From: CF-96 sp028287605
Lineage (GTDB): Bacteria > Chloroflexota > Dormibacteria > Aeolococcales > Aeolococcaceae
DNA: 12,445 bases
Assembly: GCA_034666465.1 (NCBI GenBank)
Contig: JAXDLT010000006.1
Location: forward strand, 1-12,445
Reading direction: 5' to 3'
In this document: positions 1-6,475 of the stretch, one piece after another
Layout of the letters: every line of letters begins with the position of its first letter
Position numbering within the stretch: the first letter of the stretch is position 1
The notes under the pieces: generated by a model
Seen by the model: only the letters and a program-made list of their open reading frames with translations
Told to the model about the DNA's origin: nothing
Database searches by the model: none
Made by a program: the position numbers and the translations under genes

Positions 1-815
1 GGATCCTGACCGGGATGAGCGGTGCGGGCAAGGCCACCGCGCTCGCCGCCCTGGAGCGGCAGGGGGCGCGCTGCATCGACAACCTGCCGGCGGAGCTGGC
101 CGGTGCGCTGCGCGGCGGCCAGGGACCGGTGGTGGCGGTGGTCGACGCCCGCCAGGGCGAGGCGGTTCGCGCCTTCGTCCCGGCTGCGGGGGTGCGGGTG
201 CTCTTCCTCGACGCCCGCGACGAGGTGCTGGTGCGGCGCCTCGCCGACAGCACCCGCCCCCATCCCTGCGCCGGGGCGGGCACCGGGCCGGCGGCGGTGG
301 CCGCGGAGCGGCGGCTGCTGGAGGCGATGCGCGCCGCCGCGGACGTGGTCGTCGACAGCTCCGCCCTCGACGCCGGCGGGCTCGGTCGCCGGGTGGTGGA
401 GGCGATCGCCCCCGAGGGCGGCGACGCCGGCGGCTTCGCGGTCACGCTCTCGTCCTTCGGCTTCAAGTACGGCCCCCAGCTCGAGGCCGACTGGGTGGTC
501 GACGCGCGCATGCTCCGCAATCCCTTCTGGGAGCCGGAGCTGCGCCCGCTCACCGGCCTCGACCCGGCGGTGCGCGCGCACGTCCTCGACCACCCTCCCG
601 GCGCCGAGTTCGTCGACCGGCTCGAGCAGCTGCTGCGCTGGACCATGGCCGCGATGGCCGAGCGGCAGCGCACCCGCCTCCACGTCGCCGTCGGCTGCAC
701 CGGGGGGCGGCACCGCTCGGTGGTGGTCGCCTCCGAGCTCGCCGGGCGGCTGCGCGGCGAGGGGGTGACGGTGGCGCTCCGTCACCGCGACGTCGAGCGC
801 CCCGATCCGCGATGA
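1..815 (+). CDS. rapZ: RapZ/YvcJ-family nucleotide-binding protein, 5' end cut off by the window
   Basis: P-loop protein of the RapZ/YvcJ family. In E. coli RapZ is an RNase E adaptor for GlmZ sRNA decay and controls GlmS; in Gram-positives its role is less clear. The reading frame is open from base 3 (ILTG then MSGAGKAT), so the true start lies a few codons upstream and the internal ATG at 15 is not the start. Visible landmarks are the P-loop GMSGAGKA, the DNLP motif, FLDA (Walker B-like), SFGFKYG, the LRNPFW...LRPLTG block, and the signature GCTGGRHRS with a C-terminal HRDVERPD. All are hallmarks of the family. Two oddities: the residue after the P-loop Lys is Ala rather than Ser/Thr, and the segment between VVDAR and LFLDA is shorter than in the E. 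coli and Bacillus proteins. It lies 11 bp upstream of whiA, probably in one operon. Identity is secure; biochemical role in this organism is inferred. Confidence 0.93.
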   Translation, partial: ILTGMSGAGKATALAALERQGARCIDNLPAELAGALRGGQGPVVAVVDARQGEAVRAFVPAAGVRVLFLDARDEVLVRRLADSTRPHPCAGAGTGPAAVAAERRLLEAMRAAADVVVDSSALDAGGLGRRVVEAIAPEGGDAGGFAVTLSSFGFKYGPQLEADWVVDARMLRNPFWEPELRPLTGLDPAVRAHVLDHPPGAEFVDRLEQLLRWTMAAMAERQRTRLHVAVGCTGGRHRSVVVASELAGRLRGEGVTVALRHRDVERPDPR

Positions 816-826
816 GGCGCTGCTGA

Positions 827-1696
827 GTGGCGCCGCGCCGCCTCTCCTTCACCGCCGAGGTGGTGGCCGAGCTCGCCCCCCACGTCCCTCCGCTGCCCTG
901 CTGCCGCGCCGCTCTGCTGGTGGGGATGGCCTGGGCGGGCGAGCCGGGCGTGCCCCACGGCGGCTCGGAGGTGGTCACCACCCGGCTGGTGGCCGCCCGC
1001 GCCGCCCTGGGCACCCTCCGCGCCGACCGGCTCCAGGCCCACGTCGAGCGGCGGCGCACCGCCCGGCGGGTGCGCTACGCGGTGCGGGTCGGCGGCGAGC
1101 CGCCGCCCGCGCTCGACAGCACCGAGCGGCTGTCCCCGGGGGCGTGCTGCGCCCGGACGCTGCTCCGCGGCGCCTTCCTCGCAGGGGGCGCGGTCAGCCA
1201 TCCGGAGCGGCCCGCCCACCTCGAGATCCTCTGCCGCTCGGCGGACGCGGCCGGCGGCCTCGGGGCCGCCTTCCACCGGCTCGGGGTCGAGCCCTCCCTG
1301 GCGGAGCGGCGGGGACGGTGGATGGTGACGGTGCGCGCCGGCGAGGCGGTGGGCGCCGCGCTCAGCGTCATCGGCGCCCAGGGTGGCCGGCTCCGCTACG
1401 AGGAGGGCCGGGTGGTCCGCGAGATGCGCGCCGGGGTCAACCGGCGCACCAACGGCGAGACCGCCAACCTGCGGCGCACCGCCGACGCCGCGGTCCGCCA
1501 GGTGGAGGCCGCGCTGCACCTCCGCGGCGACCCGATCCGCTGGGAGCGGCTGCCCCAGGGGCTCCGCGAGGCCGCCGAGCTGCGCCTGCGCCACCCCCAG
1601 GACAACCTGGAGCGCATCGCCGCGCTCGCCGGGGTGAGCCGCTCGGCGATGGCCGGCCGGCTCCACCGGCTCACCGAGTCGGCCCGGTCGCTCTGA
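827..1696 (+). CDS. whiA: WhiA-family DNA-binding regulator
   Basis: WhiA is a transcription factor conserved in Gram-positive bacteria. It controls sporulation septation in Streptomyces and cell division or chromosome segregation in Bacillus. The protein is 289 residues, somewhat shorter than most family members (about 310-330). The GTG start at 827 gives VAPRRLSFTAEVVAEL, matching the usual SFTAEVK-EL opening; a weak GAGG at 814-817 lies 9 nt upstream. The N-terminal two-thirds is the degenerate LAGLIDADG homing-endonuclease-like fold, with a Cys pair at 25-26, LLRGAFLAGGAVSHPE at about 112-127, and the family motif NRRTNGETANLRRT at about 205-218. The C-terminal helix-turn-helix spans about 243-282. 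Its recognition segment reads SRSAMAGRLHRL, where many homologues have SKSxVNHRLRR, so DNA specificity may differ. It follows rapZ directly; the usual intervening yvcK is absent. It is likely co-transcribed with rapZ. Confidence 0.93.
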   Translation: MAPRRLSFTAEVVAELAPHVPPLPCCRAALLVGMAWAGEPGVPHGGSEVVTTRLVAARAALGTLRADRLQAHVERRRTARRVRYAVRVGGEPPPALDSTERLSPGACCARTLLRGAFLAGGAVSHPERPAHLEILCRSADAAGGLGAAFHRLGVEPSLAERRGRWMVTVRAGEAVGAALSVIGAQGGRLRYEEGRVVREMRAGVNRRTNGETANLRRTADAAVRQVEAALHLRGDPIRWERLPQGLREAAELRLRHPQDNLERIAALAGVSRSAMAGRLHRLTESARSL

Positions 1697-1749
1697 CGAT
1701 TTCCTCACCCCAACCCCACGGGTGGGGGAGGCTCGGCGCGGGGAGTGGA

Positions 1750-1758
1750 TGCTAGGCT
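1750..1758 (+). promoter_or_regulatory. Candidate extended -10 promoter for the gap operon
   Basis: TGCTAGGCT fits an extended -10 (TGn followed by TANNNT) in the 123-bp gap between whiA and gap. No convincing -35 hexamer lies 16-18 bp upstream, which is tolerated by extended -10 promoters. The predicted transcript would carry a leader of about 55 nt before the GTG at 1820. This is the only plausible promoter I see ahead of the glycolytic genes, but read-through from rapZ-whiA is also possible. Confidence 0.35.
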
Positions 1759-1819
1759 CACGACGCCCTCGTACTACAGACTCGTCATCAGCGCGCTGGG
1801 GGGACACAGGGAGACAGTC

Positions 1820-2827
1820 GTGGGAGTGAAGATCGGCATCAACGGCTTCGGGCGCATCGGACGCAACGTCTACCGCGCCCTCCAGGAGCGCGGCGGCGAC
1901 CTCGAGGTGGTGGCCGTCAACGACATCACCGACCCGAGGACGCTGGCCCATCTCCTCAAGCACGACACCATCCTCGGCGCCTACCCCGGCACCGTCGCCG
2001 TGGACGGCGACCACCTCGTGGTCGACGGCCGGCGCCTCCGGGTGCTCGCCGACCGCAACCCCGCGAACCTGCCCTGGGGCGACCTCGGCGTGGAGATCGT
2101 CATCGAGTCCACCGGCTTCTTCACCGACGCCACCAAGGCCCAGGCCCACATCGACGCCGGCGCCCGGAAGGTGGTGATCTCGGCGCCGGCGAGCAACGAG
2201 GACATCACCATCTGCATGGGCGTCAACGACGCCGCCTACGACCCCGCCCAGCACCACATCGTCTCCAACGCCTCCTGCACCACCAACTGCCTGGCGCCGG
2301 TGGCCAAGGTGCTCCAGGAGAGCTTCGGCATCGAGAACGGTCTGATGACCACCGTCCACGCCTACACCAACGACCAGCAGGTGCTCGACGCGCCCCACAA
2401 GGACCTGCGCCGGGCGCGGGCCGCGGCCCAGGCGATCATCCCCACCACCACCGGCGCGGCCAAGGCGGTGGCGCTGGTGCTGCCCGAGCTGAAGGGCAAG
2501 TTCCACGGCATGGCGCTGCGCGTCCCCGTCTCCGACGTCAGCCTCGTCGACCTCACCGTGACGCTGAGCAGGGCGGCCGGTGCCGAGGCGGTGAACGAGG
2601 CGATGACCGCGGCGGCGAACGGACCGATGGAGGGGATCCTCGCGGTGACCGACGAGGAGCTGGTGTCGGCCGACTTCCTCCACAACAGCAACTCGTCGAT
2701 CGTCGACCTGCTCTCGACCATGGGCATCGGTGACCGCACCATCAAGGTGCTCGCCTGGTACGACAACGAGTGGGGCTACTCCTGCCGCGTCGTCGATCTC
2801 TGCAACCACATGGCGGCGCGGCTGTGA
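1820..2827 (+). CDS. gap: Type I glyceraldehyde-3-phosphate dehydrogenase
   Basis: Phosphorylating GAPDH converts glyceraldehyde 3-phosphate, phosphate and NAD+ to 1,3-bisphosphoglycerate and NADH in cytoplasmic glycolysis. The chosen GTG start at 1820 gives MGVKIGINGFGRIGRN, the standard N-terminus, with AGGGAG at 1808-1813 six nt upstream; an in-frame GTG at 1745 would add 25 unrelated residues and is rejected. The product is 335 residues, the usual length. The Rossmann motif GFGRIGRN is at about 9-16. Asp35 in VNDITD is the NAD-selecting position (Asp32 in standard numbering). The catalytic Cys153 lies in SNASCTTNC, and His180 in TTVHAYTND is the catalytic base partner. The second cofactor-selecting pair is Ala191-Pro192 in DAPHKDLRRARAA, where NAD-specific Bacillus enzymes have Leu-Pro. 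The retained Asp and Pro favour NAD. It is the first gene of the gap-pgk-tpiA-gpmI operon. Confidence 0.97.
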   Translation: MGVKIGINGFGRIGRNVYRALQERGGDLEVVAVNDITDPRTLAHLLKHDTILGAYPGTVAVDGDHLVVDGRRLRVLADRNPANLPWGDLGVEIVIESTGFFTDATKAQAHIDAGARKVVISAPASNEDITICMGVNDAAYDPAQHHIVSNASCTTNCLAPVAKVLQESFGIENGLMTTVHAYTNDQQVLDAPHKDLRRARAAAQAIIPTTTGAAKAVALVLPELKGKFHGMALRVPVSDVSLVDLTVTLSRAAGAEAVNEAMTAAANGPMEGILAVTDEELVSADFLHNSNSSIVDLLSTMGIGDRTIKVLAWYDNEWGYSCRVVDLCNHMAARL

Positions 2828-2846
2828 GGCCGCGGGGAGGCTCGCG

Positions 2847-4052
2847 GTGAGCACCGCCACCGCGGTGTCCAAGAAGGGCATCGACGACATCGAGGTCGGC
2901 GGCCGGCGGGTGCTGCTGCGCGTCGACTTCAACGTGCCCATGGAGGGCGACCGGATCGTCGACGACCGGCGCATCCGGGCGGCGGTGCCCACCATCGAGG
3001 CGCTGCGCGAGCGCGGCGGCCGGGTGGTGGTGGTCACCCACTTCGGCCGGCCCAAGGGGAAGGTCGACGAGGCGCTGCGGGTGGCGCCGCTGGCGAAGCG
3101 GCTCGGCGAGCTGCTGGGCATCACCGTCCCGGTGGCCACCGACAGCGCGGGAGAGGCGTCGCGCGCCCTGGTCGACTCGCTCTGCCCCGGCGACGTCTGC
3201 ATGCTCGAGAACATCCGCTTCGACCCCGACGAGGAGAGGAACGGAGAGCGGCTGGTCGGCCGCCTCGCCGCGCTCGCCGACCTGTACGTCAACGACGCCT
3301 TCGGCGCCGCGCATCGCGCCCACGCCTCCACCGAGGGCGTCGCCCACCGCCTCCCCGCGGTGGCCGGGCGGCTGATGCAGCGCGAGCTGGAGATGCTCGG
3401 CAGCGTGCTCGGCTCGCCCCGGCGGCCGCTGGTCGCCATCGTCGGCGGGGCCAAGATCTCCTCCAAGCTCGGGGTGGTGCGCAGCCTGCTCTCCCGGGTC
3501 GACACCCTCTGGGTGGGCGGGGCGATGGCGTGCACCTTCTACCGGGCGCTGGGGGAGGAGACCGGCACCTCCCTGGTCGAGCCCGACCAGGTCGAGACTG
3601 CGCTGTCGCTCCTCGAGGAGTCGCGCAGCGGCGGAGCCGACCTCAGGCTCCCGGTCGACATGGTGGTGGTCGCCGAGCCGAAGCCGGGCGCGGCCACCGA
3701 GGCGGTGGCGTGGAAGGCGATCCCCGCCGACCGGATGGCGGTCGACGTCGGCCCCGACACCGTGCAGCAGATGGCGGAGAGCTGTGCCGGCGCCGGCACG
3801 ATCGTCTGGAACGGTCCGCTGGGCATCTACGAGATCGACGACTTCGCGCGCGGCACCCGCGCCGTGGCCGAGGCGGTCGCCTCCAGCGCGGCGACCAGCA
3901 TCATCGGCGGTGGCGACCTCGCCGCCGCCCTCGACACTCTCGGGGTCGCCGACCGGATCACCCACGTCAGCACCGGCGGTGGCGCCACCCTCGAGTTCCT
4001 CGAGGGCCGCACCCTCCCGGGCGTCGCCGCCCTGCTCGACCGCGACTCGTGA
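2847..4052 (+). CDS. pgk: Phosphoglycerate kinase
   Basis: Transfers phosphate from 1,3-bisphosphoglycerate to ADP, giving 3-phosphoglycerate and ATP in glycolysis; reversible in gluconeogenesis. The start is the GTG at 2847, 19 bp after the gap stop, because GGAGG at 2836-2840 sits six nt upstream; an in-frame GTG at 2865 lacks such a site. The product is 401 residues, normal for bacterial PGK. Substrate-binding motifs are LLRVDFNVP at about 23-31 and THFGRPKGK at about 64-72, then ENIRF and NDAFGAAHRAHAST. The hinge and nucleotide domain show GGAKISSKL, GGAMACTF, NGPLGIYE (Asn322), GGGD at 354-357 and STGGGATLEFLEG. Small departures are Leu358 after GGGD, where Ser or Thr is usual, and Cys in GGAMACTF. 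The stop overlaps the tpiA start by 4 bp, implying translational coupling. Confidence 0.97.
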   Translation: MSTATAVSKKGIDDIEVGGRRVLLRVDFNVPMEGDRIVDDRRIRAAVPTIEALRERGGRVVVVTHFGRPKGKVDEALRVAPLAKRLGELLGITVPVATDSAGEASRALVDSLCPGDVCMLENIRFDPDEERNGERLVGRLAALADLYVNDAFGAAHRAHASTEGVAHRLPAVAGRLMQRELEMLGSVLGSPRRPLVAIVGGAKISSKLGVVRSLLSRVDTLWVGGAMACTFYRALGEETGTSLVEPDQVETALSLLEESRSGGADLRLPVDMVVVAEPKPGAATEAVAWKAIPADRMAVDVGPDTVQQMAESCAGAGTIVWNGPLGIYEIDDFARGTRAVAEAVASSAATSIIGGGDLAAALDTLGVADRITHVSTGGGATLEFLEGRTLPGVAALLDRDS

Positions 4053-4837
4053 GCGGGATCGTGCGGCGCCCGATGGTGGCGGGCAACTGGAAGATGAACA
4101 CCACCGTGCCCGAGGGCGTCGAGCTGGCCCGCGCCGTCGTCGCCCTCGACCGTCCCGCCGAGGTGGAGGTGGCGGTGCTGCCGCCCTTCACCCACCTCTG
4201 GCCGGTCTGCGCCGAGCTCCGCGGGACCGGCGTCCTGCTCGGCGCCCAGAACTGCTTCTGGGAGGACGCCGGCGCCTACACCGGCGAGGTCTCCCCGGCG
4301 GCGCTGGCGGGCTGGTGCGACCTGGTGCTGGTCGGCCACTCCGAGCGGCGCCACATCATGGGCGAGACCGACGAGCAGGTGGCGCGCAGGCTCCGCCGGG
4401 CCCTGACCCACCCGCTGCGGGTCATCCTCGCGGTCGGCGAGACCCTCGAGCAGCGCGACGCCGGGACCACGCTCGAGGTGATCCACCGCCAGCTCGACGC
4501 CGCCCTGGGCGGCCTCGACGCGGCCGCACTCGAACGGATCGTGGTGGCCTACGAGCCCGTCTGGGCGATCGGCACCGGCCGCACCGCCACCCCCGAGCAG
4601 GCCCAGGAGGTCTGTGCCGCCATCCGCGCCCACGTCGGCGGCATCGTCTCGGCCGGGGCGGCGGCGGCGCTGCTGGTCCTGTACGGCGGCAGCTGCGGCC
4701 CCGACAACGCCGTCGCGCTCCTCGCCGAGCCCGACATCGACGGCGGCCTCATCGGCGGCGCCAGCCTGAAGCCGCAGGCCTTCGGGGCCATCGTCGCGGC
4801 GGCCGCGGCCACCGTGAACGCTACAGTGGACGGGTGA
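4049..4837 (+). CDS. tpiA: Triosephosphate isomerase
   Basis: Interconverts dihydroxyacetone phosphate and glyceraldehyde 3-phosphate. The GTG start at 4049 overlaps the pgk stop in a GTGA, and the predicted protein of 262 residues opens with RRPMVAGNWKMN, as expected for TIM. No Shine-Dalgarno precedes it, so translation probably reinitiates after pgk. Catalytic residues are all present: Lys15 in GNWKMN, His97 in VGHSERR and Glu169 in AYEPVWAIGTG (loop 6). The phosphate-binding YGGS and GGASL motifs are present in the C-terminal part. One unusual feature is Ala128 in ILAVGETLE, where nearly all TIMs carry the conserved Cys (Cys126 in yeast numbering) that supports folding and Glu positioning. 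The stop overlaps the gpmI start. Confidence 0.97.
   Translation: MSGIVRRPMVAGNWKMNTTVPEGVELARAVVALDRPAEVEVAVLPPFTHLWPVCAELRGTGVLLGAQNCFWEDAGAYTGEVSPAALAGWCDLVLVGHSERRHIMGETDEQVARRLRRALTHPLRVILAVGETLEQRDAGTTLEVIHRQLDAALGGLDAAALERIVVAYEPVWAIGTGRTATPEQAQEVCAAIRAHVGGIVSAGAAAALLVLYGGSCGPDNAVALLAEPDIDGGLIGGASLKPQAFGAIVAAAAATVNATVDG
4822..4833 (+). promoter_or_regulatory. Possible internal -10 box just ahead of gpmI
   Basis: TACAGT at 4822-4827 fits TANNNT and lies exactly six nt before the gpmI GTG, the geometry of a leaderless transcript and the same spacing as the stronger PLD-gene promoter at 8748-8776. There is no recognisable -35 hexamer at the right distance, and the bases are also tpiA codons, so it could be chance. 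It is recorded as a weak candidate only. Confidence 0.2.
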
Positions 4838-6381
4838 CCGCCGGACCCTGCGTCCTCGTCGTCTGCGACGGCTGGGGAGAGAACCCCGACAGTTTCGGGA
4901 ACGCCATCGCCGCGGCCCAGACCCCCCGGGTCGACGCCCTGCGCGACCGCTGGGCCTGGACCACGGTGGCGGCGAGCGGCCTCGCGGTCGGCCTTCCCGA
5001 CGGGCAGCAGGGCAACAGCGAGGTCGGTCATCTGACCATCGGTGCCGGCCGGGTGCTGTTCCAGAGCCTGCCGCGGGTGACCCTCGACATCGAGCAGGGC
5101 GGCTTCTTCGACAACCCGGCGCTGGTCGCGGCGGTGGATCGCGCCCGCGAGCGCGGCGCCGGCCTCCACGTGATGGGGCTGGTCTCGCCGGGCGGCGTCC
5201 ACAGCCACCTGGACCACGGCCTCGCGGTGGTCGAGCTGGCCCGCCGTCGCGGGCTCGACCGGGTGTACGTCCACGCCTTCCTCGACGGTCGCGACGAGCC
5301 GCCGTCGAGCGCCGCCGGCTTCCTGTGCACCTTCGAGGAGGGGCTGGCGCGGATCGGCGCCGGACGGGTGGTCACGGTGAGCGGCCGCTACTACGCCATG
5401 GACCGCGACAAGCGCTGGGAGCGCACCGCGCGCGCCTACGAGGTGATCGCCGGGTCCGGCGACGGCACCGCGGAGAGCGCGGTCGGGTACATCGAGGCGC
5501 GGTACGCCGCCGGGGTCAGCGACGAGTTCATCGAGCCGGTCTCGATCGTGCGCCCGGGGTCCGAGCGGGTGCGCATCGAGGACGGGGATTCGGTCATCTT
5601 CTTCAATTTCCGGCCGGACCGCGCCCGCCAGATCACCCACGCCCTGGTCGACGAGAAGTTCCACGGGTTCGCCCGCTCGCGCCGCGTCGGCGGCCTGCAC
5701 ATGGCCGCATTCTCCGAGTACGAGGGCGGGCTGCCGGTGGCCGTCGCCTACCCCACCGAGGACGTCCGCGAGACCCTCGGCGAGGTGGTGAGCGCCCACG
5801 GGCTGCGCCAGTTCCACACCGCCGAGACCGAGAAGTACGCGCACGTCACCTACTTCATCAACGGCGGCCGCGAGGAGCCCTTCTCGGGTGAGGAGCGGAC
5901 GCTGGTGCCGTCGCCCAAGGTGGCCACCTACGACACCGCTCCCGCGATGAGCGCCGAGGCGCTGACCGAGGTGGTGCTCGATCGCATCCGCGCCGGCGGC
6001 GACGCCCTCATCGTGGTCAACTACGCCAATCCCGACATGGTCGGTCACACCGGCGACCTCGCCGCCACCGTCACCGCGGTGGAGGTGGTGGACCGGTGCC
6101 TGGGGAGCATCGCCGACGCCGCCCTCGCCGCCGGCGGGTCGATGCTGATCACCGCCGACCACGGCAACGCCGAGCACAAGATCGACCCGCGCGACGGCTC
6201 CCCGCTCACCGCGCACACCACCAGCCCGGTCCCCGTGGTCCTCTGCGGCGACGGCGCCGGAGAGCTGCGCGCCGGCGGCGGCCTCGCCGACATCGCGCCC
6301 ACGGTGCTGGGCGTGCTGGGACTTCCCGTGCCCCCCACCATGACGGGGCGCGACCTCCGAGACACCGCCACCGACCTGTGA
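4834..6381 (+). CDS. gpmI: 2,3-bisphosphoglycerate-independent phosphoglycerate mutase
   Basis: Cofactor-independent, manganese-type mutase of the alkaline phosphatase superfamily; interconverts 3- and 2-phosphoglycerate. The GTG start at 4834 forms a GTGA overlap with the tpiA stop and gives 515 residues, the standard size. Metal ligand Asp12 lies in VVCDGWG. The phosphoserine nucleophile Ser62 is in QQGNSEVGHLTIGAGR, at the same number as in the Bacillus enzyme. The phosphotransferase domain carries FLDGRDEPPSS, SGRYYAMDRDKRWER and FFNFRPDRARQIT. The C-terminal metal site shows YANPDMVGHTGDL and TADHGNAE. The HTAETEKYAHVTYFINGG segment is also canonical. It is the last glycolytic gene in the cluster; enolase does not follow. 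The next gene begins within about 95 bp on the same strand with no clear terminator between. Confidence 0.97.
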   Translation: MTAGPCVLVVCDGWGENPDSFGNAIAAAQTPRVDALRDRWAWTTVAASGLAVGLPDGQQGNSEVGHLTIGAGRVLFQSLPRVTLDIEQGGFFDNPALVAAVDRARERGAGLHVMGLVSPGGVHSHLDHGLAVVELARRRGLDRVYVHAFLDGRDEPPSSAAGFLCTFEEGLARIGAGRVVTVSGRYYAMDRDKRWERTARAYEVIAGSGDGTAESAVGYIEARYAAGVSDEFIEPVSIVRPGSERVRIEDGDSVIFFNFRPDRARQITHALVDEKFHGFARSRRVGGLHMAAFSEYEGGLPVAVAYPTEDVRETLGEVVSAHGLRQFHTAETEKYAHVTYFINGGREEPFSGEERTLVPSPKVATYDTAPAMSAEALTEVVLDRIRAGGDALIVVNYANPDMVGHTGDLAATVTAVEVVDRCLGSIADAALAAGGSMLITADHGNAEHKIDPRDGSPLTAHTTSPVPVVLCGDGAGELRAGGGLADIAPTVLGVLGLPVPPTMTGRDLRDTATDL

Positions 6382-6475
6382 CCCGCCCGCCCGCAAGATG
6401 CGGAGCGCACCGGTCGTTCCCCCATACGGGTTCGTCCCGCTTGCAACTGGGTGTCGGTCTCTGGGGGTCGGTCTC

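Noticed and set aside
1..6. GGATCC at the very start as a cloning or vector boundary
   Set aside because: The bases read in frame as native RapZ sequence (ILTG), so it is most likely coincidence.
1714..1727. CCCCAC/GTGGGG inverted repeat after whiA as a terminator
   Set aside because: The stem is short with a tiny loop and no T-run follows, so support is too weak.
1745..1819. Longer N-terminus for GAPDH from the GTG at 1745
   Set aside because: The extra 25 residues match nothing in GAPDH, and the GTG at 1820 has a good Shine-Dalgarno and the canonical N-terminus.
782..3535. Very long minus-strand open frame (917 codons) opposite whiA, gap and pgk
   Set aside because: It is antisense to three well-conserved genes, has low-complexity Arg/Gly/Ala/His composition, and is a frame artefact of high GC.
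6391..6439. Small hairpins after gpmI (CCGCA/TGCGG and CGGG/CCCG) as a terminator or riboswitch
   Set aside because: Stems of only four to five bp, no T-run, and no match to a riboswitch consensus that I can recognise.
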